Shown here in pieces: positions 48,201 through 60,770 of a stretch of 64,000 bases of DNA. This DNA is from Archegozetes longisetosus (Eukaryota > Arthropoda > Arachnida > Sarcoptiformes > Trhypochthoniidae). Position 1 is the stretch's first letter. The number at the start of each line of letters is the position of its first letter. The notes below the pieces were generated by a model. That model had not been told where the DNA came from. It worked only from the letters and a program-made list of their open reading frames with translations, and ran no database searches. Location of the stretch: contig JAEMBT020000003.1 in the NCBI GenBank assembly GCA_018873245.2, positions 9,071,843-9,135,842 of the forward strand. Reading direction: 5' to 3'. Made by a program: the position numbers and the translations under genes.

Positions 48201-51200
48201 TCAGAGCCTTCATTGTACGGTCCAATGAGGCCATTTTGTGGCTGATTTTTCTCATTTTTGATAATTATTTTTCTCGGAGGCACTGAAAGCCAAACAAAAC
48301 AGAGAGAAGTAGACAATCATTATTTGACTTGCAATCAATTGACTACAAGGAATATATAAATCAAAATCATATCGAATTGAATGTACCGATCACAATAAGA
48401 GTGACATAAGTACTCATAGTTCTTCCCCATCTAAAGTCGACTCGACATCTATATTCCATGCCATCCTGATCAAGAACGGGATCGATTCTTAAGATGGCGG
48501 GTCGGACGGAAAGATCGAATGTGGCCCTATTGCCAGCGAACACGCTCGACATCGGAGAGTGTTTGGCATTTTCAAGTGATCCGTGACGGGCGTCCACACT
48601 ATAAATCGGTACACCAGATGTATCTCCTCTATACCATAAGATCAAAGTGATGGCATCATCTGCTGATTGTAGAGTAACGTTGCAAGGTAATTCTGCGCGA
48701 CCGCCAGCGAATGCCTTATAGTCGGGAAACGCTTTGAAACAAATCGACAAAAAATCGTTTCTTATATCAAATTTTAATGAACAAAGTTGACTTTAGAATA
48801 TAATTGTGTTTATGTCTCGTATGTGCTAAAATAAAAGCCTTTGTATAAGTGTTTTGGTATGATGTATGAGACGACAACTTTTATGTTTCGTTAAGCTCTG
48901 TTCAGTATTTTGTTCTCTCCTTTTCTTTTCAACTTTAGTGTAAAGTAATTATTGATTTTCAGGATTATTATTCTGTATTTGAAATTTCGTAATTATGTTT
49001 CAGTGCATTAATGTTTGGGATTTAGTTTGTCTCATAACAATTGCCTACAATTATATCTTAAGATTTAAGCAAATTTGAAAATCACCAATAAATGATCGTT
49101 AAATTGTATGCCGGGTCCTGTTCTGCAAACTATACCCTTATCGAAGGTATTAAAGTGAGTGAATATAATCATTGTGAATTTGTGGCGTTGATTAAACTCT
49201 TATTCTCGGAAAAGAGTAAACTAAATTACATGAGACTGTTTTTATATTAGTTCTAGTTTTTTCAATTCGAAAACTGCTGGAATTATAATCAAGTTCTAAC
49301 TATTAATTAAGTGTGCTTTAAGTTAAATCAATTTTGAATTAACATTTGATCAAAATGTGATATAAATCTGTTGAAGAAATTGATATTTTTGTTGAGCTAA
49401 ATTCAATTTGACTGACATCTGTCCGATCACAATACCTTTCATAACGTAGAGCTCATATTTGAAAAGTTGGCTACATTTATATTAAAAAATATAATTTTGT
49501 AGAACTAATGGCGAAACATATTTGACTTTGACTTTGGAAATACTCAGCAGGAATCAAATATTCAAATAGTGTTTAGTTTTATAAGATGAATATAAAAGTT
49601 TTGGTGAGCTATTTATACTTTGAACAAAGTTTTAAATGTAATAAATACACAAAACACGTATTTTAAAGTAATGTTTTGTGCCATAACTTACTGCTATGTT
49701 CTTCACGTCCATTGGGGGCGCGCAGTTTGATACCTGTGGCTATAAAACAAAAAAACATTTGACATATCTTACAATTAATTGAGTGAATAAGAATTTCTCA
49801 AAAAGTCACTGACATTATAACAGTTCGTTTCTCTCAAATAATCGCTACAATTAAAGTCTAAACAATAGTGATCTGAAAAATTTCGTATAATTTGAACAAA
49901 TGGTTGCTTTTGATTGTTTTGCTGACGCACTTTTCATTCACCGAATTAATTAGTTTGAGTGAAAGCAAATTGTTTTTAAGTCTTTTTTCAACTTTTGTTT
50001 GTGTTTTGAGATAATTGTTGGAAAAATTGAATAAATTTGATTGCATAGTAAATATGCATTTGTGGTGTAGGCGCGTGCAATAATCACTGAATAGCTATTA
50101 AAATGACTCTAAAACACCTAAAAAATTGTGACACTTTTGGCCATTTGAGTGAGCTGTCTAATAAATACTTATATTTGATGTGAATAATGCAAAGTTAGAT
50201 CGATGTGAATATACTAGAAATGGAAAGCTGAACGTACCTAAACAATAAACGCTTCGGTTTGCAATTGCAATTTATGTTTACATATATTTCAGTCAACTTT
50301 TCTCTTAAATTAAATTTGTTTCAACTCTTAACAAACAATTGTGAGAACAAATCAATGAAAATGACCACAAAAAATTCAAATCAAATTTGGATATACTTTT
50401 CTCAAGAGTAGATCATTTCGGTCTATCAAATATTCGTCCGGTTTAAGCATAGTTTATATTACGTTCATTTGATTTGATTAAACTTTCAGTTATTACTAAT
50501 TACTTATTAGTGAGTATTGGTTTGAGTTAAACATTTTTTGTAAATAATGTCACCGAACACACGACTGTCTTCGTATTAAAGCCGTGAATTACATCCGTTG
50601 TATGAATGCAACATCCATCTTTTTGTTAAGTATCATTTTTCAAATTTTTTTTGAATACGAGAAACATTAAAAAGTATTGTTCAGAAGCCTTCAACTCATG
50701 CCTTCTTCTCGACAGGATAATCAATTTGGACTGAAGACGAACAAAGATCTCAATCTTTATTCTATTTCTTTTTGTATTGGAGCGTTTAAATATTATTTCA
50801 CTTTTTAAATATGTATCAAATGTGAACTATTCTGTTCTGAGATTGTAATACATGCACATCGAGTAATTTTGACCAATTCGTAATCATCAAAATGAAAACT
50901 TTGTTAACATTATGACAATTTGACTGATAAATAGTGCACAACTAAAGAGAAGATGCCATGGCTTGTGAGAAGGCATCAGCATTGAGGCAATTGAAACAGG
51001 TTAAAGTGTTTTGCTTGTATATTTTACTCAAAGTAACTTATTGTTCATTAATTTGATTGCTTTTACGGCACATTTGATGATTATTTATTAGGATATAAAA
51101 CATGCGGCAATGCGATAAAAGACGGCATCACTACTGAATAGTGAAAGTTTGAGAAGTTTTTTGAGTTAATAACCACTTCAATATTGAAGTTAAGAATCAC

Positions 51201-54200
51201 TGTGAATCACATCAATTACGGCACATCATTTTGAATTCATATCAAAGCAATTGGTTCACGAAATGTGTAATCAAATTTTCAATTATGTTTATTGTTTCAT
51301 AGAATCGATTTTTAACTTGATTTATTAAAATATTGATATCTAAGTAGGATTTAAACACAATTTATTAAATGTTTTTGAGAGAAAAAAATACTTAACTGAT
51401 CTGTATTTTAATGAGTAGAAGTTGATAACGATAATATTGAGCTGTTTATTATAATGTTTCGGAACTGACGCGCACAGTATCTGATCGATTCGTGAAGGTA
51501 TCGCTGAAGTTAATCTCAATTTATGTGATTTATTGTCAGTGATGGCTGACTTGCGATAAGAGATAAGCCTATAGTTATTATACGAGACAAAAGTATGATT
51601 TGAGCGAAAAAGCCGATCATTAGCATTTGCTAAGCAATTTTCATGTATTGGCTCTACATTTTTGCCTCTCTTTAGTGCAATACTTGTCTAATTGAGACCA
51701 ATGACTGAAGCTTGCATCGGATGTGTCTCAACACATCTATGTTTCAAATTAAACTAATCCTTACTTTCTATTATCGATCTGTTGATTGTTGAAAACACTC
51801 AATAAAAGGTTTAAAGCAATAAAATATCCATGATATGAATGAATGATTCATTTAGACGAATTTTTATTATAAGAGTCATTTTTGAATGCCTGATAAACTG
51901 AAATTAACTGCTTTTTCACCTAATCTGCCTCTAGTCTAAAAAGTTAATCTAAAATCTTACCTGTAACTAAAAATGAATAAATTTATGGCTTAGAGTAGAG
52001 GTGGTTAGAATGATGAAAATATTTGATCTTCAGAGGAATTAATGACAATTTGAAACATATAGAAAAAATGGTTGAAAAGTATTTGATGCAGTCAGTAGTA
52101 AATGTTTTAAAGTGATGCCTTAATCTAACACAAGCTAATGATCATACATATGCACATTAACTCGTGAACATTTCTCTTTAGAATATTCTTATCCCTAAAG
52201 TGATCAAAGCGGTAATCAACTGGAAGCGAGTTTATGTTTAATCAAATTATACATCGCATTACTTCATTATTTCATTGATTAATTTATCAAAATGTATGAA
52301 ATACTTCACAAATAATAATCCTTTTCTATTGCCATCATTACAACGAATCTCAATGTTTTTGATAAATAATTGAAACTCAGTTACATTTATTCAATTATCA
52401 ATTTTGTCCTCGTTACTCAATTTGATCAATACTGAAATTTCACAGAAATCAAAATGAATTTGTTTAAGTGAAACAAAATTAATGAGAGAAATGCGAATAA
52501 CAAAATTCAGACTAATTTTTTATAACGAATACAAATCGCTTGAACTGAATAAGATTGAAATGTATATGAATAATATAGTAAAAACATAAGAATATTAATT
52601 GCATGAAATTTGCATTGAGAATGGTCGACATTAAAAAGTTGAATTGAAAATTGAATCATATACGCTAAGAGTGAAATCGATAGTTAGAATATGAGTTATT
52701 AAACGATAGGGTTGAGGAGTAATTCAACATTTGAACATTTGAACATTTGAACATTTGCGAACGAAACCAATGCGATCGAACGCAAATATGAAATAGAGGT
52801 CTTAAAAATTGCTATTTAATTCCTATTCTTATTTGAAAGTGTGTTATATTACCAGCACTACAGTCGTTATATATGACTGAAAAATGCTCTGCATTTGTTC
52901 ACATTCAGTGATAGAAAACAGTTGTTCACAAGTAAATAATAATAAAGCAAACTACAACACTGCGATGTTTTCAGACATAGTTTGGACTTCATTTTCTGGT
53001 TCAGAGTTTGATTCTTTGTTCAAATTATTGCAATTTGTCTAAGGATTGATTGAAAAAGTTTGTAATTTTATCGAAACGAAAATTGATTGTAAAGTTTTCC
53101 AACGAATGCTAAACTGAAGGAAACTATAATATAGAAAAATGAAAAATGGTATAAAAATTGTAGAATAGGGAGAATTGGAAAATTGTACACAATTTAAAAA
53201 GAAGTGAGAACTCCCTAAATAAATATCTGCGACGCCTTTTTATCGCCTGAAAATTTGGTTTTGAGTGAAAACAGTGTAGACCTGTTTGTCTGACTGTTTT
53301 TCTGCTTCACTTTTTATAGCGATTCTCTGTTTTTGAACGATAAAAATGAAGTCAATGAAAGGCTGGCTCTAAATTTGAAAGCTATACAAACCATACAAAC
53401 CATACAAACCATACAAAACATACAAACCATACAAACCCATATGGACTATAATTTAAACGTGACGTGAAGTCCAAACTCAACCAATAAATAAATTGACATC
53501 AGAGGAAGAATTTAGAATAGTTCTGAAGCTTTTTCTTTTAAAATGTTCTTTTGATGATTAGTTACAACAAAACAAAATAACTCGTTGTTTAAGAAATGTT
53601 TAGTACAGAACAAGTTTGCTCTTCAATGGGACACTACGTGTACTGCAGTGAAGCCCGGCTTCAAATAAACTCAATAAGCAATGAGTTACAATTGAATGAG
53701 ATCTCAATTTTTAGCTTAAGTAAGTTTCATGTTTGTCAACTTACATTCTAGTAAACATTCATATCAAGGGTATTTTTGAAAGCACCAAATGTTGAATAAT
53801 AAGTAAACGAAGCAACTTCAAAATTAAGTTATAATTATATTGAGACTGAATATTTATCAAAAATTCATAAACTCAATTTTTCATTATTATCTTGTTGATA
53901 TTGAGATGCAATTTATTTTCAAACATATTGTTAATGTAATGGATTCAAAATAATCTATAATTTGAAAATAGAAATAATTTTGCAAAAGCTTAAAACTGGA
54001 TTGAACTAAATAACTCGATTTCGACTGAAGCTTATTGTAAGAAAAAGAGCTCACAATTTAATTACAATATAATTACAATACAGCACTTGTTTATAGCTTA
54101 TAAATTGCAAATGCAATAAGTTAATTGAAAAATTTTGAATGTATCATATTATTTCAATTGAAATATGATTGAATGATATAAAGCAAAAGTACTATAAATC

Positions 54201-57200
54201 ATAATGATAAAGAATATTTTCTCTTTCAGTCAGTTCAAAGTAGCATATATTCAAATATTCAAATATTCTTTATATTCCATGAAGAATAAAGTGATTCACA
54301 TAAGACTGAGTTTCACATAAGTATTGATTGAATATAAAAATACTTTAATTTTGAACAAATACTGTAAGACTTTGAAAGAAACAAAGTATTAAATTATAGA
54401 AAAAAAATTGCTCAAAATGTTTAGTTAATCATATTTTTTCAAATTTTCAATCATTTTGAAGAAATTCTATTTTTTTAAACAAATTCATTCAAATCATGAC
54501 CAGAATTGATTCGATAGGAAAGTGTTTTACTATTGCACTAATGCGGTCAATATATTTTTGCAATGTTTTTATGAGAGATTAAATACTTCAAACAATTGGG
54601 TTAATTTTGTTTAGAAGTGTCCACTATTTGTATCTCGGATTATATGCTAAGTAATAATACATGGCTTGAAAGCAGTGGTTTTGAAACAAAGCTCATCCGA
54701 TTCTTAAGTAAATATTTCAATTTTACATTTCAAACAATGAATTGTAACATAAATTGAGAAATAAAAGCACTTAATAAGACGTGGACTACAATAATTGGCT
54801 CTATATTTGCAAAGATGTGTCTTATAGACATTCATCAATTAAATGATTTCGTATTAGAACATAAGGTCGTTTATTGATAATGTTAAGGATGTTTTTTGTT
54901 TATGACTTATAAATGTTATTTGATTATAATAACGATTCCACGCTCTTTGTCCCATACAATGGCATAGTTGTTGCGTATCACGTTGTTTTCACATCAAGTT
55001 TTGAAAATATGGTTACACTCAAATTGAAACAATTATCCTATTAGAGCAGTGTATCTCTAATAATAAACTAATAAAACTGGTTCAATCTAATGGTTCCGTG
55101 TGAAGAAGCAATTTATCGCAAATTCAAAACTGATAGCGTTTGCGATGACAGAGCCGGTAAATGAGTCGATCTGTGAGTGTCCGAACTCCAAGAAACGTCG
55201 CAAAAGTCAAGCGTTTAAAGAGGAACGTTTTGCGGATACTGATAGGTCGACCTCATTTACCGGTTCTGTCATCGCAAACACTATCAGTTTTTGAATTTGC
55301 GATAAATTCTTCTGATCTTCTTCCTCACACGGAACTATTAGTTTGAACCAGTTTTATTAGTTTATTATTAGAGATACACTTCTGTAATATGATAATTGTT
55401 TCAATTTGAGTGTAGCCATATTTTCAAAACTTGATGTGAAAACAACGTGATACGCAACAACTTTGCCATTGTATGGGATAAAGGGCTCAGGGTTATTATT
55501 ATAATCAAATAACATTTATAAAAGCTAACCGCAAAAAACATCTTTAACATTATTAATAAACACCCTGTAGTTGATGAATAGTTTTCCTTCAAATATGGCA
55601 TAAGATTATTAATATGATTATGAGTAAAGTTTCAATGCTTTACTCACAACAAATACATTTTTGACCAACGATTGTCAAACAATGATTGATGTGTCAAATT
55701 TTGAAAGAGAGCTAACTTTGTTTTTGTTAAGCATATCTGTCACGATATCGATGAACAACGAGAAGTTCTTCAAACTTCAAACACTCATTTGATAACTTGA
55801 GTGTTATAACTGCTTCACTGTAAACAAAAGTCAATATCCAATTAGTGGTCCCACTTTTCGATATTATAGTTTCGATATGTCGTGTCATTGTTGTCGTTGT
55901 AATACTATTAATATTAATTCGATGGTTTATTTGTTAATATTATACTGTAATGAAAACAGGTTCACAACAATTGGGCTCTTATTTGTGCTGATTGTCAAAC
56001 AGTTGTGATGCTGTTTGTGATTTGTAGAACCACTGGATTAATGTTATGCAGTTCTTAATATGAAGTTATGGTCACATTAGTTTACTCATTAATGATAATT
56101 CTGTCACATTTCAAACTATTCATACAGTTATGGAATTAGAGATCACACAAACGAGTGATAAAATGCAATCAATTGTTGTTCAATCCTCTTATAAATATTT
56201 TTGGTTTAATATTTTTCACTTTGTCAATACATTACATATAATCGACAAATTTAACGAAACAATTTTACAAATTGTGACAAAAATTCAGTTATCCAATTAT
56301 AAATTTAACTTTTGCTCAATCATCAAAAGCTCTGTGTTAGAGTTGATGAACAAATTACAGATTTAACGAAACCTGTGTGAATTAAAATCTTGATCTGTAT
56401 ATAATTAGGAACAAAGGCTCTGATGCTTTCATACTCACAACAGACATATTGAAAACATTAAAACATATTGAGGCCAATTGAATAAAGAAATGTTTAGATT
56501 AGGACCAAAAGTCATTCGATTGACCACAGACACAAAAGTCCACATTCAATATCGATATGATATGAATTGTGATGTAAAAACAACTTAAATATAAGTATCA
56601 TTTGAACAAATTGTGAATCTATTAATACTTGATTGAAAATATGCAAATAATTATGAATCGAATATTTTGAACTTTCGCTTAGTATTCGTGATAACTGAAA
56701 AGGTTTTCTCGATCACTGAATACTTGTTGAGGAAACAATTTCGAAAAGTAATCAAAACCACTTTGATTTGGTTCAAAAGGCTGTTAAACACAATAATGGC
56801 ATTAATTGAATGAATACAAATTGGTTTTTATATGCTTGCTATGGAAATTGTAAATTTACTGTTTATATTTGTGAATCAATTGTTCAGAAATCGTAAATCA
56901 ATATTCAATTTGAAAATACTGATTATTAAACATCTCTAACAGGATTGACAAATCTAATATTTGATTAAAAACAATTCTCTATCTTTCGTTCTGTTTACTA
57001 ATTTTAATCAATATATGAAAGCATAAAAGTCAACTCAAAACTAATAATTTGAAAATATTTAAAACTTCAGTTTTATTGAGGCACAAAAGTTGAATGAAAT
57101 GTCACTTAACAACTGAAACAAGTATTTTATATGAATCTAATTGTGGGTGTGTTAGCATTTTGTCTTCAGTAAGAATATGACAAAATTTTCAAAGTTTAAA

Positions 57201-58412
57201 TAAGATTTCAGACTTTTGTCATTAGAAACGAATTTGATGCACAATTTGTATTTATTGAAATTATTACAATTTGTCAAAATGTCATCGTTTTGAAGCGATC
57301 TCTTGTGAAATGCAATTGTTATATGGAAGTGAGTCGCAACTCAGTCGCTATAACGCTGACGCTCGAATGCAATACAGTGTCGCGAAAAGGTTTCATTTCA
57401 ATATAGATATAGTGAATCAATTTTATTCTTATTCATTGTTCGCTTGAGAAAACTTTGCGAATACAATATGAATATGAAAATAAGTCACACCAACAGAATA
57501 TGAAGTAGAATAACGAGTTAGTTATTCCATATTTAGCCCAATTTGCTTCTAAATTACAGAACTTCACTTTGAAAAATACTTTTATGCAGTTTATTACACT
57601 TTCACCTAATTTTCACAGTTTTTATTTGTCCAAAAATAAATTGATGTTATTTTGACAATGAACTTTTTTCAGTTAAAAATCAACTAATTTCATGTACATC
57701 CTTTATACTTATATACAAATTATGAGTTTTGCCTCATAAAAGTTCGTCATTTATTTAATTTGATCAAAACTAATGTCTCCAAAATATTCACTCAATGAAA
57801 ACGCTTTGGGAAAATATGGATTTTTGATAAAATTATATTCTATTGTGAACTGTTTGTTCATTCGATAGTTCATGCGTTTAAATATATTTATTCATATGAT
57901 TAAGAAAGATAAACGTTAGACGAGATATTGAAAAAGTTGACTTGTTTTTGCTTTTGTAAAAAACTTATTGACTGACAATTCGTAATTTGAAAATTTGTTA
58001 ATAGTTTGAAAATAATTGATTGCATGCTATCGACTGCTTTTATTAATATTGAAGTTTGAAAATGTATTATTGTTAAACAATTTGTATACTTTACACCAAT
58101 TCAAAAGTTATTTTTCAACAATTTAGAAGCAATTTTTGTAAAATTGACTGTAATTTTAGCACTGAATCCCAAAAATCACATTTTGAATACTGAACAAAAA
58201 TCGATTCGAAAAGCATTACATTTATAAATGAGAACAAACTGTTAGACATTTGAAATAAACCAAAAGAAACGTTTAAGAAAATAAGAAGTTTCGTAACTCA
58301 TAAGATTAAACTGGAATCGAAACTTACCTGAGTTAACGTTAATGCATAGGAAACGTTTGTATTGTGTTAGAGTGAGCAATAATTTTAATATGAATGACAG
58401 CAGCTTCATCAT
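44574..58412 (-). CDS. side-like: Sidestep-like immunoglobulin superfamily receptor
   Basis: Fourteen coding exons (high to low): 58412-58328, 49733-49692, 48731-48387, 48282-48172, 48109-47906, 47843-47699, 47551-47400, 46488-46324, 46264-46136, 45936-45358, 45285-45108, 45014-44915, 44848-44708, 44645-44574. Together 2448 nt, 815 residues plus stop, with all phases matching. Order: signal peptide; V-Ig (RAELPCNV...LILWYRG...YRCRVDF); Ig2 (IGPYNEGSDVRLIC, KPPPIVYWYRD); Ig3 (EVEMTCESRGSRPPAQITWF...YLACRAEN...DGWKLNV); Ig4 (VLECSV...GNYQCLAIN); Ig5 (LKLSCLV...VISCWASN); FN3; one membrane span (IIGMIAGLLLVFILLCIIIA); cytoplasmic tail with NPDLIPEIYGN. Sidestep proteins guide motor axons and bind Beat receptors. 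The last three exons rest on splice-site and phase logic only. The first nine coding exons begin in the right arm or just beyond it. Confidence 0.85.
51952..51974 (-). promoter_or_regulatory. Candidate recursive splice site in the large intron of the Sidestep-like gene
   Basis: On the coding strand TTTTTAGTTACAG abuts GTAAGA: acceptor AG at 51962-51961, donor GT at 51960-51959, no exon between. This is the motif of zero-length exons used to remove long introns stepwise in Drosophila and vertebrates. It would split the 8.6-kb intron 58327-49734 into about 6.4 and 2.2 kb. The site is unchanged in the left-arm copy. Confidence 0.55.
54863..55570. mobile_element. Fold-back element in the Sidestep-like intron, about 708 bp
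   Basis: Arms of about 330 bp mirror each other from GGTCGTTTATTGATAATGTT to AACATTATTAATAAACACCC. It lies in the transcribed intron, so the pre-mRNA should form a long hairpin here. The counterpart in the left arm is 21860-22568. Confidence 0.75.
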
Positions 58413-58563
58413 AATATGCACATCATAATACGAATGAAAACAACTTGATCATAGTATGAGTGAATGCAATTCCATCATAATATCAATGATGAGAACCTGA
58501 TCATAATATGCACATCGAGCAAATGCTAAGACGACCACTTCGTGCCAACAACGCCTTCACTTT
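58328..58563 (-). other. Signal-peptide exon of the Sidestep-like gene with upstream 26-bp repeats
   Basis: Bounded by an acceptor (TTTATTATTACAG) and a donor (CAG|GTAAGT). The ATG at 58412 opens 28 codons beginning MMKLLSFILKLLLTLTQ, a hydrophobic secretion signal, and ends in phase 1, matching the 42-nt exon (G|GT ATC AAA). Upstream in the exon, TATGAT recurs at 26, 26, 26 and 13 bp spacing. The repeats create upstream ATGs with tiny frames (MIKLFSFVL stop; MELHSLIL stop). The acceptor implies at least one further 5' untranslated exon, which was not identified. Confidence 0.75.
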
Positions 58564-60673
58564 CTGTAATAATAAATAAAAACAGATTTGAGAACTGTTT
58601 AAACAAAGAGTAGACTAAGAATATATGAAAATGAATAAGTTATGAGATCAAACTGTATCGCATTGTTTTGCAGCTGAAATAAAAAACTCCATAAAAGAGT
58701 GTTCGGTCGTGAATAACATTAATGAGTAATAAGAATAGTAATTATCATAAAATAGTATTTTATAATCTTTTTAATTGCAATTTCAGAGTAATTGTGATAA
58801 CAATAGCATTGGATATAAATTTGGTTTATTTATCTTTAAATAAATTGGACGGTTATATAGTTATATAGTTTTACAGTCACACAGTTATACAGTTATATAC
58901 AGTAATTATATAGTGAACATTTTGTTCATGCAATCAACTCATTGAGGCTTAACTAAAGTAAAAGTGCTCTCATATATAACTCACATAACTTTACTCTACT
59001 TTTAAAGACAACATTGAGTTTGTTTGAAGAGTAGCGAAACATTTTCTAACAATTGTTTGTATAATAACTTTTACACTTAATCCATGTTATAAATAAACAA
59101 AAAATCACTTAACTCTACAAACCTTTTGGTAAAGCTATGAATTGAAAATTAAACGAATATCAAATAAATTCAACTTTTCATTCATAAGACAAATCTTAAT
59201 ATTTATTAAAATTCGGTCCTCACACACATTAAACACAAAAGTGAGAAAATATTTATTAGTCTCAAAGGAATGTCAAATAATTGATTTAAGAAAATGCTTT
59301 TCAACTGCAACAGTAAAATGTATAAAATCTAATCAATAGATACTTAAACAAGTGTTGAAATAAACTCTTTTAGACTTAAGAGATATTTGCAGTAAATCTT
59401 AGTTAACATGTAATAAAAACATGAATTCATTTCTTAAATTATTGACATAAACTTTAACTTATAATATAATAGGCGGTCATTTACTTCAAAACTATTATCT
59501 ACTAATAAAGTGATTTATAAGAATTTCTTTTTTGATCTGCATTTGATTCAAAATTTTTTGTGAAGTATATAAATATAAAATGTATTTAAACGATTGCATT
59601 AAATGTTTGTGAAGACATTTCAACATTTATATTAAAATTGATGTCCGACTAAAACTGAAACAATCCGAAGAGCGGAAGTGTTTTGAGGAGTGAAAATTGG
59701 ATCTATTATTTGCATTGGAAACAGAGTATTTTGAAATAATTTAGATTTCGGGACAAATATAAATGAATTGATTGCATTACACCTAAAAGGTTTCCATAAA
59801 TGGTCGCCTATAAAGACTCTTCACTGCTTTGCACTGTTTGAGATACAGTATGAGACACATTATGAAACATAATGCGGGACACAATAGAGATGACAAATGT
59901 TTGGGTCATTAGGCAAAGTATCACAAATTATAGAAAATTCAATTATATTCTTATATATAGACATTAGGCATAAGTTTGTATCCATTTTTCGTATTATTAC
60001 TGAATTACAGACTCTAAGAAAGAAATTGTTAATAATGCAAATCAACAATGAAAGAGATGATGAATTAAATATTAAATGAATTAAATACTACATGAATTAA
60101 ATATTAAAAGAATCAAATATTAAATGAATCAAACATTCAAACGAATCAAATAATAAAATGACTCAAACAAAAGAAAATCCATTTTCAAATGGGTTGAATT
60201 TTAATGTCACAATAAGTTTTCTCTTCTAAATGTATGTCTGTTTTATATTAAAATTGTTGTCATATTTGGTGAATTAGCACTTATCAAATATTTAATATGA
60301 TTTTACGAATGTATTCAAAATTTTAGAGATCTTAAATGAGCCTTTGGTTGAGGCTCAAAACTTAAGAATAAATTCTGAAGTGTGAAAACCTCTACTTCTG
60401 AAAAGATGCTGTAATTTAAGTAAATTATCGATAGTTTGCTTCTATTATCATAACAATAAACAACTTAAACAAAAGAAATGTAGTAATACTTCTGTAATTG
60501 AATTACTATAAAGGGCGCACAAATAGTATTGTTATTTCTGAGAAAATGATCTGTTTTTGGATCTTTTGAAACTTTTTCAATTCCAGACTGAACAAATGCC
60601 GAGAAGTTTTTACTTAAATCAATTAAGACGTCCAAATTTTTTACTTTGTCTGTGAATTACAGTAATGTTTGTG

Positions 60674-60675
<2 letters not shown>

Positions 60676-60708
<33 letters not shown>
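60676..60708. repeat. (TC)n microsatellite
   Basis: 33-nt CT run, the inverted counterpart of the GA run at 12729-12760. Confidence 0.95.
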
Positions 60709-60710
<2 letters not shown>

Positions 60711-60770
60711 TCTCAAAGGCATTGAGATATTCATAAAAAATATAATACATGTTTGATTATATCTGAGTAA

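Larger units (their letters stand above)
47590..60770. repeat. Right arm of large inverted duplication
   Basis: Partner of 12670-29910. It contains the intact 5' exons and introns of the Sidestep-like gene. Relative to the left arm it lacks both hAT-like elements and the CRAL-TRIO block, and keeps both Ig2 exons. The inner edge lies within the intron after the Ig3 first exon (about 47590). The outer edge lies just beyond the CT microsatellite, where similarity fades near 60770. The distance between inner edges of the two arms is about 17.7 kb. Confidence 0.9.

Noticed and set aside
55161-55346. 61-codon basic frame (also 22078-22263)
   Set aside because: It spans the centre of a fold-back element, and the frame arises from the palindrome.
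12670-60770. Pure assembly artefact (fold-back of one read set)
   Set aside because: The arms differ by hAT-like insertions with matching empty sites, a deletion and many substitutions. An artefact would give near-identical arms. The haplotype mis-join alternative is left open in the findings.
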